From Bradyrhizobium ottawaense (GTDB taxonomy: Bacteria; Pseudomonadota; Alphaproteobacteria; Rhizobiales; Xanthobacteraceae): a DNA stretch of 64,000 bases. Location of the stretch: contig NZ_CP029425.2 of NCBI RefSeq assembly GCF_002278135.3, positions 5,246,001 through 5,310,000 of the forward strand, in the 5' to 3' direction. Below, in pieces: positions 34,827-43,815 of this stretch (positions are counted from its first letter, which is position 1; each line of letters starts with the position of its first letter). The notes below the pieces were generated by a model. The model was not told the origin of the DNA. It made no database searches and saw only the letters and a program-made list of their open reading frames with translations. The position numbers and the translations under genes are program-made.

Positions 34827-37514
34827 TCAAACAGTCCAAGGCGCAGCGCGCCCGGCATCGATTTGATATTTGGCGATGGCCTCGGCCACGATTGCGGGCT
34901 TGATCGTCCCCTCATCGGCGAGCGCCTTGAGCGCCGCGACCGCGACGTAGTGCCGGTCGACCTCGAAGAAATTTCTAAGCTTCACGCGGTAGTCGCTGCG
35001 GCCGAACCCGTCGGTGCCGAGCACGACGTAGCGACGCCCGGCCGCCTGGACATATTCCCGGATCTGGTCGGGGTAGTTGCGCATGTAGTCGGTGGAGGCC
35101 ACGACCGGCCCTGGATGTCCCTTGAGCTGCGATTCCACCCAGCTCTCGCAACGCGGCTCGGTCGGATGCAGCAGGTTCCAGCGCTCCGCCGCCATGCCAT
35201 CGCGGCGTAGCTCGTTGAAGCTGGTTGCGCTCCAGACGTCAGCGGTCACGCCGAAGTCTGCCTTGAGCAAATCGGCGGCCGCGATCACCTCGCGCAGGAT
35301 CGTGCCCGACCCGACAAGCTGGACGCGGAGGCCCTTCTTCGCGGTCTCGCCTCCGTTCTTCAGGAGATAGAGTCCCTTGAGGATCCCCTCCTCCGCCCCT
35401 TCGCCTGCATCGGCAAGCGCGGGATGCGGATAGTTCTCGTTCATCAGGGTGAGGTAGTAGTAGACGTCCTCCTGCGCCTCGTACATCCGGCGCATGCCTT
35501 CGCGGACGATCGTCACGACCTCATAGGCGAAGGTCGGATCGTAGGAGATGCAGTTCGGGATGGTCGCGGCGAGCACGTGGCTGTGGCCGTCCTCGTGCTG
35601 CAATCCCTCGCCGTTCAGCGTAGTCCGGCCGGCGGTGCCGCCGAGCAGGAAGCCGCGGGCCCGCATGTCGCCCGCAAGCCAGGCGAGATCGCCGACGCGC
35701 TGCAAGCCGAACATCGAGTAGTAGATGTAGAACGGGATCATCGGCACGTTGTTCGTCGAGTAGGACGTCGCCGCAACGATCCAGCTCGACATCGCGCCGC
35801 CCTCGTTGATTCCCTCCTGGAAGACCTGTCCGCTCTTGTCTTCGCGGTAGTACATCAGCTGATCGGCGTCCTGCGGCCTGTAAAGCTGGCCGACCGACGA
35901 GTAGATGCCGAGTTGCCGGAACATGCCTTCCATGCCGAAGGTGCGGGATTCGTCCGGTACGATTGGCACGATGTGCCTGCCGATCACCTTGTCGCGCACG
36001 AGCGCACCGAGCAACTGCACGAAGGCCATCGTCGTCGAGATCTCGCGCTCGCCGGTGTTTTCGAGCAGCCGCTGGAACGTCGAGAGCGGCGGAATTTGCA
36101 AGGACGCGGATTTCCGCCGGCGTTGTGGTAGGTAGCCGCCGAGCTTTTCGCGCTGCGCCCGGAAATACTTCATCTCCGGACCATCTTCCGGCAGCCGGAG
36201 GAAGGGCACCTTGGCCAGGTCCGCGTCGGCGACCGGCACCTGGAAACGGTCACGAAAGCCGCGCAGCGCGTCCTGCGTCATCTTCTTCGCCTGATGGGCG
36301 ATCATCTGGCCCTCGCCGGACTCGCCCATGCCGTAGCCCTTGACGGTCTTCGGCAGAATGACCGTGGGCTGGCCCTTGTGGTTCACGGCCGCGGTGTAGG
36401 CGGCAAAAACCTTCTCGGGATCGTGGCCGCCGCGCGCAAGCTGCCAGATCTCGTCGTCGCTCATGTCAGAGACGAGTTGCTTGGTTTCCTCGTACTTGCC
36501 AAAGAAGTGTTCGCGAATGTAGGCGCCGCTCTTGCTCTTGAAGTCCTGGTATTCGCCGTCGACGCATTCTTCCATGAGCCTTAGCAGCAGCCCACTCTTG
36601 TCCTTCTCCAGCAGGCGGTCCCAACCCGAGCCCCATAGCACCTTGATGACGTTCCAGCCCGCACCGCGGAAGACACTTTCGAGCTCTTGCACGATCTTGC
36701 CGTTGCCGCGGACGGGCCCGTCGAGCCGCTGGAGATTGCAGTTGATGACGAAGATCAAATTGTCGAGGTTCTCGCGGCCGGCGAGCGAGATCGCGCCGAG
36801 CGATTCCGGCTCGTCGGTTTCGCCGTCGCCCATGAACGCCCAGACCTTCCGGTTGGACGTCTCGGCCAGCTTGCGGTTCTCGAGATACTTCAAGAACCGC
36901 GCCTGATAAATCGCCATCAACGGCCCCAGCCCCATCGACACCGTCGGGAACTGCCAGAAGTCCGGCATCAGCCAGGGATGCGGATAGCTCGACAAACCCT
37001 TGCCGCTGGTCTCCTGCCTGAAGCTGAGGAGCTGCTCCTCGCTCAGTCGCCCCTCAAGGAAGGCGCGCGCATAGATGCCGGGGGAACAGTGCCCCTGCAC
37101 GAAGATCAGGTCGCCGCCATGGGTCTCGGTCGGTGCGTGCCAGAAATGGCCGAAACCGATGTCGTAGAGCGTGGCGGCAGACTGGAAGCTGGCGATGTGG
37201 CCACCGAGCTCCGAGCTCTCCTTGTTGGCGCGCAGAATTATCGCCAGCGCATTCCAGCGGATGATGGAGCGAAGCTTGTGCTCGATCGCGCGGTCGCCCG
37301 GCAGCGCCGGCTGCTGCTCCAGCGGGATCGTGTTGCAATAGGGTGTCGTCAGCGACTGCTCGATCTGAAGGCCACCGCGTCGCGCGGCGTCGAGCATCGC
37401 ATTGACGACGAACTCTGCGCGTTCGTTGCCGCGGTGGCCCCGGACCGCCGACAGGGCATCGAGCCATTCCCGGGTTTCCTGCGGGTCCTGATCGTGAGCG
37501 TCCGCGATCGTCAT
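34827..37514 (-). CDS. aceE: Pyruvate dehydrogenase E1, homodimeric type
   Basis: 895 residues from the ATG at 37514 (GGAG seven bases upstream; upstream in-frame ATGs at 37526 and 37577 are weaker). Thiamine diphosphate motif GDGETDEPESLGAI ... NCNLQRLDGP, and ETHGGDLIFVQGH early in the protein. The single large chain is the E. coli/betaproteobacterial type, whereas alphaproteobacteria usually have a two-chain PdhA/PdhB E1, so this operon looks like an acquired second complex. It is the first gene of the long minus-strand run and lies behind a sigma-54-like promoter. Confidence 0.95.
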   Translation of the reverse strand: MTIADAHDQDPQETREWLDALSAVRGHRGNERAEFVVNAMLDAARRGGLQIEQSLTTPYCNTIPLEQQPALPGDRAIEHKLRSIIRWNALAIILRANKESSELGGHIASFQSAATLYDIGFGHFWHAPTETHGGDLIFVQGHCSPGIYARAFLEGRLSEEQLLSFRQETSGKGLSSYPHPWLMPDFWQFPTVSMGLGPLMAIYQARFLKYLENRKLAETSNRKVWAFMGDGETDEPESLGAISLAGRENLDNLIFVINCNLQRLDGPVRGNGKIVQELESVFRGAGWNVIKVLWGSGWDRLLEKDKSGLLLRLMEECVDGEYQDFKSKSGAYIREHFFGKYEETKQLVSDMSDDEIWQLARGGHDPEKVFAAYTAAVNHKGQPTVILPKTVKGYGMGESGEGQMIAHQAKKMTQDALRGFRDRFQVPVADADLAKVPFLRLPEDGPEMKYFRAQREKLGGYLPQRRRKSASLQIPPLSTFQRLLENTGEREISTTMAFVQLLGALVRDKVIGRHIVPIVPDESRTFGMEGMFRQLGIYSSVGQLYRPQDADQLMYYREDKSGQVFQEGINEGGAMSSWIVAATSYSTNNVPMIPFYIYYSMFGLQRVGDLAWLAGDMRARGFLLGGTAGRTTLNGEGLQHEDGHSHVLAATIPNCISYDPTFAYEVVTIVREGMRRMYEAQEDVYYYLTLMNENYPHPALADAGEGAEEGILKGLYLLKNGGETAKKGLRVQLVGSGTILREVIAAADLLKADFGVTADVWSATSFNELRRDGMAAERWNLLHPTEPRCESWVESQLKGHPGPVVASTDYMRNYPDQIREYVQAAGRRYVVLGTDGFGRSDYRVKLRNFFEVDRHYVAVAALKALADEGTIKPAIVAEAIAKYQIDAGRAAPWTV

Positions 37515-38146
37515 TACCTTCTCCATTGCATGCCAAGCCGCAGTCGCGTGCCAACGTTCATTGCGGTCCGCATTCATGCAGACACGCGCAATGCCGATCG
37601 GGTGATGTCCCGGTCGTTTCAGGTGATGGGTTGTGCGTTGGCTGGCATCTGAACGTCCCCTCGCGCTGCATGTTCTGAAGCTGTCGCTTCTTTTGGCAGA
37701 TGCTTAAGCAGCATTCATGCCAGACAGCGAAAAGAACGGCATTCGCTTCGATGTCGTTCAACTTGCTCGGTTTTACCGGGCGGGTCGGAGCCCCCGCCCA
37801 TGCATCCGGGCTCGATCCGTCTGAAGCTCCGGAAAACCGGCTAGAGCATCGCCCGAAATCTCGGATCAGCAGATGGAGGGTTCCGAATGCCGCGCGCAAT
37901 GCCGGTAACCGGCCTTGCACGTCGGGAACGAAAGCGCCCGCGTAAGGCAGCGCGCCCGGTCACCGCGTGAATCAACGCGGGACTACAAATCATGTTGACG
38001 TGCTTCACCGTGATAGCTGAATGTCGGCGACCGCGCGCGGGACGGCGTTGTTGTCACGCCACGGCTCGCGCAAGACGGAACGTGTCGCACAATCTGAGCG
38101 GAGCCGCCGCCATGTTCGGCTCTCGCACATCGCAAGGGGTGGGCGC
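37515..38146. other. Divergent spacer between aceE and lipA
   Basis: About 630 bp with no supported gene. It holds the sigma-54-like element at 37708-37722, a 10-bp palindrome TGCTTAAGCA at 37701-37710, CCGG-AAAA-CCGG at 37829-37840 and GCCGGTAACCGGC at 37901-37913. The latter two are 108 and 180 bp upstream of the -24 element, a distance suited to an enhancer-binding protein. Confidence 0.5.
37708..37722 (-). promoter_or_regulatory. Sigma-54-type promoter for the aceE-to-phaC operon
   Basis: On the minus strand the sequence reads TGGCATGAATGCTGC, with GG at 37721-37720 and GC at 37709-37708. That is the exact -24/-12 spacing, and it differs at two positions from TGGCAC-N5-TTGC. It lies about 190 bp upstream of aceE. 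The operon itself encodes a sigma-54 activator. Confidence 0.55.
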
Positions 38147-39115
38147 ATGACGGTGCTACTTGATTTCCTCAACGACGATCCGCGAACGAAGCTGCGGACC
38201 GATCGGCCGCGCCATCCCGAAAAGGTCAACCGCCCGGACACGCCGCTACAAAAAAAGCCCGCATGGATCCGCGTGAAAGCCCCCGGCTCCGCCCAATGGA
38301 CCGAGACGCGACGTATCGTGCGCGAAAACAAGCTCGTGACCGTCTGCGAGGAAGCCGGCTGTCCCAACATCGGCGAGTGCTGGGCGAAGAGGCACGCGAC
38401 CTTCATGATTATGGGTGACACCTGCACGCGCGCCTGCGCGTTCTGCAACGTGCGCACCGGCCTGCCCGACCCACTCGATGCCGACGAGCCCGGCAAGGTC
38501 GCCGACGCCGTCGCCAAGCTTGGGCTCGAGCATGTGGTCGTGACCTCGGTCGATCGCGACGACCTCGCCGACGGCGGGGCCGCCCATTTCGCAGCCACAA
38601 TTGCGGCGATCCGCGCAATGAGCCCGGCGACCTCAATCGAAATCCTCACGCCTGATTTCCTGCGCAAGCACGGCGCACTCGAGACGGTCGTTGCCGCAAG
38701 GCCAGATGTGCTCAATCACAATCTGGAAACGGTGCCGTCAAAATATCTCGCGGTGCGCCCAGGTGCGCGCTATTTCCATTCGGTCCGACTCCTGCAACGC
38801 GTGAAGGAGCTCGACCCGCGCATCTTCACCAAATCGGGAATCATGGTCGGCCTCGGCGAGGACCGCAGCGAGGTGCTGCAGTTGATGGACGATCTGCGTT
38901 CCGCCGACGTCGATTTCCTGACCATCGGCCAGTATCTCCAGCCGACGCGCAAGCACCATGCCGTGATGCGCTTCGTGCCCCCTGATGAATTCGAGGCCTA
39001 TCGGAAGACCGCCTATGCCAAGGGATTTCTCATGGTCTCGGCCACGCCACTGACGCGATCCTCACACCACGCCGGTGACGACTTCCGCAAGCTGCGCGAG
39101 CGCCGAAGCATTTAG
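38147..39115 (+). CDS. lipA: Lipoyl synthase
   Basis: 322 residues from the ATG at 38147, preceded by AAGGGG; the open frame extends upstream without such a site. Auxiliary cluster cysteines in [12 protein letters not shown], radical-SAM CxxxCxxC in CTRACAFC, and the C-terminal RSSHHAG serine motif. It inserts two sulfurs into octanoyl groups on E2 lipoyl domains. Placed divergently from aceEF-lpd, it probably services their three lipoyl domains. A housekeeping lipA would be expected elsewhere in the genome. Confidence 0.93.
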   Translation: MTVLLDFLNDDPRTKLRTDRPRHPEKVNRPDTPLQKKPAWIRVKAPGSAQWTETRRIVRENKLVTVCEEAGCPNIGECWAKRHATFMIMGDTCTRACAFCNVRTGLPDPLDADEPGKVADAVAKLGLEHVVVTSVDRDDLADGGAAHFAATIAAIRAMSPATSIEILTPDFLRKHGALETVVAARPDVLNHNLETVPSKYLAVRPGARYFHSVRLLQRVKELDPRIFTKSGIMVGLGEDRSEVLQLMDDLRSADVDFLTIGQYLQPTRKHHAVMRFVPPDEFEAYRKTAYAKGFLMVSATPLTRSSHHAGDDFRKLRERRSI

Positions 39116-39264
39116 CTATCTATGCGGCTCGATCGCGCTTCTTCACAAACCAACACCTAGCGCAAACCGACGCTCAGATTCACAGCCGTAGCTCAGGCTG
39201 AGCGGATTGGCAGGCAATATACGCTCGTCGTGCTCTCAAACGGATGGAGTCCGTTGGCGCTCTC

Positions 39265-39370
39265 GAGATTTTCTTTGATCTCCCGGTGCACACGTCGTGC
39301 ACACGCCGCTTCCTAACCGATTGAAAAACTAGAACTCTCGCTCCAATCCATCATCGGGGTCATGGAAAAC
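39265..39370 (+). repeat. Dispersed ~105-bp intergenic repeat, copy 3
   Basis: GATTTTCTTTGATCTCCC, GGTGCACACGTCGTGCACAC, TTGAAAAACTAGAAC, TCTCGCTCCAATCCATCAT and GGGGTCATGGAAAA in the same order as in copies 1, 2 and 4. Homology to the copy 2 region continues to about 39548. Confidence 0.85.
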
Positions 39371-39493
39371 TTCCGATCTAACCCGTTAATTTTACTAAGA
39401 TATTCCGCCTCTGCCCGACCCTTGATGTGATTGGAACGATTAAGAAATCTGGTGTGACGAGGCTTCCGCAACCTGGCTCTTCTAGAACCACAT

Positions 39494-39538
39494 ATGCACG
39501 AATTGGAAGTGGAAATCGCGTCTTCGGAGTCCCGGTGA
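39494..39538 (+). other. Conserved 14-codon frame downstream of repeat copy 3
   Basis: ATG to TGA encodes MHELEVEIASSESR. The homologous position after copy 2 encodes LHELEAEIASSDS and then continues open. The differences are mostly silent or conservative. It may be the truncated 5' end of a small gene family associated with the repeat. Confidence 0.3.
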
Positions 39539-39777
39539 ACGCGTCACGCAAACGCTCAGCGAGAGGGCACACGCCACTCATAGGACACGCATCAAAGGCC
39601 CTCGAGCACTCAGCTTGGAGATATCGGCTTCGATCATGTCGGTCGGTCATGTGAATCCAGGTTGCGCAGACGCTGCGCCATTCAATCGCGACCGCGCAGA
39701 CCGAAGTTTCCGTCCCTGGTCAGACGACACACCCGGTTGCTCACATCCGCGCATGATCCGCTTGTCTTGTGTGAATT

Positions 39778-39805
39778 ACATTTGTCACAATGACAGATCA
39801 TATGT
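39778..39805. promoter_or_regulatory. Operator site A of the phosphodiester island
   Basis: ACATTTGT (39778-39785) and TCATATGT (39798-39805), starting exactly 20 bp apart. The same two-box arrangement occurs at 48296 and 55079. It lies 183 bp upstream of the first metallophosphoesterase gene. The likely ligand is the SorC/DeoR-type regulator encoded at 48406-49353. Confidence 0.5.
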
Positions 39806-39988
39806 ATAGTTGATTGAGATGACACAAGCGGCTTAAGCGGCATCGTCAGCCAGGGAGGGCGCCGGAAGCTTCAGATCTCACGACTACAATGACCACTCCG
39901 CGCGGCGCGGGGCAGCGCATTCGATTCGAGCGACAGACCGCTGCGCGCCCAACGCACGGCATGACACGCGACCCAAAGCAGAGGCGTC

Positions 39989-40813
39989 ATGGTCCGAGTT
40001 ATTCAGATTTCCGATACGCATCTCAGCCCGAGCAAGCAGCACTTCGACGCGAACTGGGCGCCACTTGCCCGTTGGATCGCGCAGCATAAGCCAGATCTCG
40101 TCATACATACCGGCGACGTGACGGTCGATGCAGCCGATCAGGAAACCGACGCAGCATATTGCGCGACCCAACTGGCCTCGCTCGGCGTCCCTGTCGTGGC
40201 GGTTCCGGGAAATCATGACGTCGGCGAGGTCGGCAATCCGCATCAGCCGGTAAATGGCGAGCGGCTCGATCGCTTTCGCCGCCACTTCGGCGACGACCGC
40301 TGGCTACGCGATGTGGACGGTTGGCGCCTGATCGGCCTCAATTCGATGATCTTCGGCGGCGGCCCCGAAGAGGCGCAGCAGACCGAATGGCTCGAGGCCG
40401 CGATGGCCGATGCTGCGGGGCGTCGCCTTGCCTGGTTCACCCACCGGCCGCTGTTCATCGAATTACCGACCGAGGCCGACACCGGTTACTGGTCGGTCAA
40501 GCCGGAGCCGCGCCGCGCCCTTCTCGATCTGCTGCAACGCTACCAGGTGGAGATCGTGGCCAGTGGACATCTGCATCGCTGGCACGAAATCCGGCTGAAC
40601 GGCACGCACTACATTTGGGGGCCGGCGGCCGGCTTTCTGGTCGGTGAGAAACTGGCGCCGCCGATGGGCGGCGCTGCACGGCTTGGGGCGGTGGTCTACG
40701 ACATCGACGGCGAAAATATCGACGTGAGCATTCGTCCGGTGCCCGGCCTCACCGATTACTGGATCGACGACGTCGTGCACGAAGTCTATCCACCGCGCGA
40801 TGCTGAGGCGTGA
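39989..40813 (+). CDS. Metallophosphoesterase (cyclic or glycerophospho-diesterase type)
   Basis: 274 residues. Full calcineurin-like metal motif set in order: ISDTHLS, HTGDVT, PGNHDVG, WFTHRPL and SGHLHRWH. This is the arrangement of GpdQ/CpdA-type phosphodiesterases. No signal peptide, so cytosolic. It is the first gene of a plus-strand operon with an ABC importer starting 7 bp downstream, suggesting hydrolysis of the imported phosphodiester. Confidence 0.85.
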   Translation: MVRVIQISDTHLSPSKQHFDANWAPLARWIAQHKPDLVIHTGDVTVDAADQETDAAYCATQLASLGVPVVAVPGNHDVGEVGNPHQPVNGERLDRFRRHFGDDRWLRDVDGWRLIGLNSMIFGGGPEEAQQTEWLEAAMADAAGRRLAWFTHRPLFIELPTEADTGYWSVKPEPRRALLDLLQRYQVEIVASGHLHRWHEIRLNGTHYIWGPAAGFLVGEKLAPPMGGAARLGAVVYDIDGENIDVSIRPVPGLTDYWIDDVVHEVYPPRDAEA

Positions 40814-40819
40814 TCTGCG

Positions 40820-41986
40820 ATGGCCGGCCTCACATTGCGCGGCATCCATAAGGCTTTCGGCGACACGGCCGTCCTCAACGACATCGACCTCGATATTGCG
40901 GACGGCGAGTTTCTGACGCTGGTCGGCCCCTCCGGCTGCGGCAAGTCGACGCTCCTGCGCATCATCGCCGGGCTCGAATCGCAGGACCGCGGCTCGGTCT
41001 CGATCGGCGGGACTTCGGTCGACCATTTGCGGCCTCACGAGCGCAGAATCGCCATGGTGTTCCAGAATTACGCGCTCTATCCCCACATGTCGGTGTTCGA
41101 CAACATCGCGCTACCCCTCACCATGACGCGCCTCAACCTGTTCGAGCGCCTGCCCTTGATGCGTCAACTGTCGCCTCGCCGCAGGCGCGTCATGGACGGG
41201 ATCGCGCGTGAGGTGCGGGCCGTCGCGGAGCAGCTTCGCATCGAATCCTTCTTTCACCGCCGCCCCGGACAGCTTTCGGGCGGGCAACGGCAGCGCGTCG
41301 CGCTCGGCCGCGCAATGGTGCGTCATCCGCAGGCTTTCCTGATGGACGAGCCATTGTCGAACCTCGACGCCAAGCTGCGTGTGCACATGCGTGGCGAGCT
41401 GACCGAGCTGCACGCGCGTCTCGGCGCTACGATGATCTACGTGACACACGACCAGATCGAAGCGATGACGATGTCCGATCGCCTTGCCGTGATGGATCAC
41501 GGCAACATACTCCAGCTCGGCACCCCCGCCGAGGTCTACGAACGGCCCGCCACGACTGCGGTCGCGCAGTTCATTGGCAGTCCGGCGATCAATCTATTTC
41601 CGGCCCATGTGGGCCCCGGCGGCCAGGTCGAGCTGCTCGGCCGGACGCTGCCGATCGATGTCCGCAACGCGCCGACGCCGGAACTGACGGTCGGCGTGCG
41701 TCCGGAAGCAATGCGGATCGGAGGCGGACCGTGCGCCGTCACGTGCAGGTTCCGGCGCCGCGAAAATCTCGGCTCGGAAAGCATCCTTCAATTCGATCTC
41801 GCGGCCTCCCCGGAAGTGGCGGTGCTCTGCCGGGTCGACAACAGCATCCCCATCCCCGAGGGCGAAGTCCCGCTGGCCTTCGAGCCACGGGATTGCCACG
41901 TCTTCGACAACAACGGCCGCCGCCTCGAGGTGGAAAGCCGCAATGCAGCCGGCCGCGATGTGCGCCGCGCGAGCGAGGCCCGATGA
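40820..41986 (+). CDS. UgpC/MalK-type ABC transporter ATPase
   Basis: 388 residues. Walker A GPSGCGKST near residue 36, Q-loop FQNYALYPHM, signature LSGGQRQRVALGRAM, Walker B AFLMDEP and H-loop YVTHDQ. The C-terminal TOBE regulatory domain (~130 residues) is typical of carbohydrate (CUT1) ATPases. An extra ~30 residues lie between the Q-loop and the signature. Its stop overlaps the next permease as ATGA. It may also energise the UgpBAE system encoded at 51.7-55 kb, which has no ATPase gene. Confidence 0.92.
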   Translation: MAGLTLRGIHKAFGDTAVLNDIDLDIADGEFLTLVGPSGCGKSTLLRIIAGLESQDRGSVSIGGTSVDHLRPHERRIAMVFQNYALYPHMSVFDNIALPLTMTRLNLFERLPLMRQLSPRRRRVMDGIAREVRAVAEQLRIESFFHRRPGQLSGGQRQRVALGRAMVRHPQAFLMDEPLSNLDAKLRVHMRGELTELHARLGATMIYVTHDQIEAMTMSDRLAVMDHGNILQLGTPAEVYERPATTAVAQFIGSPAINLFPAHVGPGGQVELLGRTLPIDVRNAPTPELTVGVRPEAMRIGGGPCAVTCRFRRRENLGSESILQFDLAASPEVAVLCRVDNSIPIPEGEVPLAFEPRDCHVFDNNGRRLEVESRNAAGRDVRRASEAR

Positions 41987-42912
41987 CCACGGTCGCTGCT
42001 CAAGTCACTCCGCTCGACGCGGCGCCGCCAGCCGGCCGCCAGCGATGGGTCGAGCGGTTCGCGGGCTTGGGCTTTGCCGCGCCGGCCTTCATCCTGCTGG
42101 TCCTGACGAATCTGGCGCCGCTGGCTGCTCTCGCCTTCCTGAGCTTCACCAACTACGAGCTGGGTGCGCTCGACTTCTCGTTCGTCGGTTTCAAGAACTT
42201 CGGCGCGGCGCTACAGGATCCCGTGATTCGACGCTCGGTTACCAATACCCTGCTCTACGTGGCGATTGTCGTGCCCGGCGGCGTCCTGATCTCGCTGCTG
42301 GTCGCAATCCTGATCCACCAGCGCAAGCGCACGCGCAGCCTCTATGAGGTTATCTATTTTCTCCCCGTCACCTCGACGCTCATCGCAATGGCCACGATGT
42401 GGCAGTTCCTGCTGCACCCGACCCTGGGGCTCATCAATCAGGCGCTCAAGGGACTGGGGTTCGCGGAGACAGCTTTCCTGAGCGAGCCGCGCCTCGTCAT
42501 CCCGACGCTCGCCGCGATCGGCATCTGGCAGCTCGTCGGCTTCAACATGGTGCTGTTTCTCGCCGGCCTCTCGGCTATTCCCCGCGATCTCTACGAAGCC
42601 GTCGATATCGATGGCGCGAGCCACCCCATTGACCGCTTCCTGAAAGTGACGTGGCCGATGCTCGGTCCGACGACGATGTTCGTGACCGTGACGACCTTCA
42701 TCACCGCCTTCAAGATCTTCGACACGGTTGCGGTGATGACGCGTGGAGGCCCCGGAGGCGCATCCGAGGTGCTGCTGTATGCCATCTATCTGGAGGGGTT
42801 TCAGTACTTCCACATGAGCTATGCGGCGACGCTCACGCTGGTCTTCCTGGCGTTCACCCTCGTGTTCTCGGTGCTGCAGACCTTCATCCTCGACCGACGG
42901 GTGCACTATTGA
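41983..42912 (+). CDS. ABC transporter permease (UgpA-like)
   Basis: 309 residues from the ATG overlapping the ATPase stop. Six hydrophobic segments, with the EAA loop DLYEAVDIDGASHPIDRF, the coupling-helix signature of CUT1 permeases. Translation is coupled to the ATPase upstream and the second permease downstream (TGATG overlap). Inner-membrane channel subunit for the substrate bound by the 43.8-kb binding protein. Confidence 0.92.
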   Translation: MTTVAAQVTPLDAAPPAGRQRWVERFAGLGFAAPAFILLVLTNLAPLAALAFLSFTNYELGALDFSFVGFKNFGAALQDPVIRRSVTNTLLYVAIVVPGGVLISLLVAILIHQRKRTRSLYEVIYFLPVTSTLIAMATMWQFLLHPTLGLINQALKGLGFAETAFLSEPRLVIPTLAAIGIWQLVGFNMVLFLAGLSAIPRDLYEAVDIDGASHPIDRFLKVTWPMLGPTTMFVTVTTFITAFKIFDTVAVMTRGGPGGASEVLLYAIYLEGFQYFHMSYAATLTLVFLAFTLVFSVLQTFILDRRVHY

Positions 42913-43787
42913 TGCGCACATCGGCCACGATCACTCGCCCGCCGACGCCGGTGGCGATCCGGATGCGGCGCCTCGTGTCGCTTGCGCTCGTCCATGCGGT
43001 GCTGATCGGCGGCGCCGTCTTCATGCTGCTGCCGTTCGTTTTCATGCTGACGAGCGCGATCAAGCCGCCGGGCGAGATCTTCGAGGCGACGTTCCGGCTC
43101 TGGCCGCGCCAGTTCTACGGATGGCAGAATTTCGAATCTGCCCTGAGCACCGCGCCACTGCTGCGTTTTCTGCTCAACGGACTCATCGTCTGCGGCGGAA
43201 TCCTCGTCGTCCAGCTGCTGGTCGCAATTCCCTGCGCCTATGCGCTCGCCAAGCTGAAGTTTCCGGGACGGCCGATCCTGTTTTCGCTGGTCCTGCTCGG
43301 ACTCTGCATTCCGGTCCAGGCGCCCTCGCTCCCGCTCTACATCGCGTTCGCCGAACTCGGCATCCTCAACACCTACCTCTCGATGATGATGCCCTTCTTC
43401 CTGTCGGTGTTCGCGATTTTCCTGTTCCGCCAGTTCTTCAAGTCCTATCCGGATGAGATCATCCAGGCCGCGCGGCTCGACGGCGTCGGTGAGTTCGAAA
43501 TCGTGTGGCGCATCGTCGTGCCGAGCGCATGGCCGGCGATCGCGGCGTTTTCGATCTTCTCTGTCGTGGCGCACTGGAACGACCTGTATTGGCCGCTCAT
43601 CGTCGTCTCCGACACCAAGCTCGCGACGCCGCCGCTCGGCATGATGTATTTCGCCGATTCCGAGTTGGGCTCGAATTACGGGGCGCTCGCCGCCGGCGCC
43701 ACCATCATCACGGCGCCGCTGGTCATCGCGTTCCTGATCGCGCGGCGGCATTTCCTTGCCGGCATCACGATGACCGGAATCAAATGA
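42912..43787 (+). CDS. ABC transporter permease (UgpE-like)
   Basis: 291 residues, start overlapping the previous stop. Hydrophobic helices and the EAA loop EIIQAARLDGVGEFEI, with SAIKPPGEIFEATFRLWP typical of UgpE/MalG-type subunits. It forms the heterodimeric channel with the preceding permease. Confidence 0.92.
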   Translation: MRTSATITRPPTPVAIRMRRLVSLALVHAVLIGGAVFMLLPFVFMLTSAIKPPGEIFEATFRLWPRQFYGWQNFESALSTAPLLRFLLNGLIVCGGILVVQLLVAIPCAYALAKLKFPGRPILFSLVLLGLCIPVQAPSLPLYIAFAELGILNTYLSMMMPFFLSVFAIFLFRQFFKSYPDEIIQAARLDGVGEFEIVWRIVVPSAWPAIAAFSIFSVVAHWNDLYWPLIVVSDTKLATPPLGMMYFADSELGSNYGALAAGATIITAPLVIAFLIARRHFLAGITMTGIK

Positions 43788-43815
43788 CTTCAACAACCGC
43801 TAGGGAGACACCGTC

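Larger units (their letters stand above)
39116..39988. other. Gene-free spacer with repeat copy 3 and operator site A
   Basis: No convincing gene except the 14-codon conserved peptide at 39494-39538. The last ~200 bp before 39989 carry the regulatory element for the first phosphodiester operon. Confidence 0.5.

Noticed and set aside
16779..37700. FNR/FixK-type boxes (TTGAT-N4-ATCAA) that would fit oxygen control of the cyd and PHB genes
   Set aside because: I looked in the spacers before cydA, ndh and aceE and found no convincing match.
37701..37710. 10-bp palindrome TGCTTAAGCA as a regulator site
   Set aside because: It lies around the -12 element and the expected transcription start of the sigma-54-type promoter. 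A perfect 10-mer palindrome alone is weak evidence, so it is noted only within the spacer entry.
39378..39650. Minus-strand 90-codon frame overlapping repeat copy 3 downstream region
   Set aside because: No ribosome-binding site or recognisable motif, and it overlaps the strand-conserved homology shared with copy 2, which favours the plus-strand frame.
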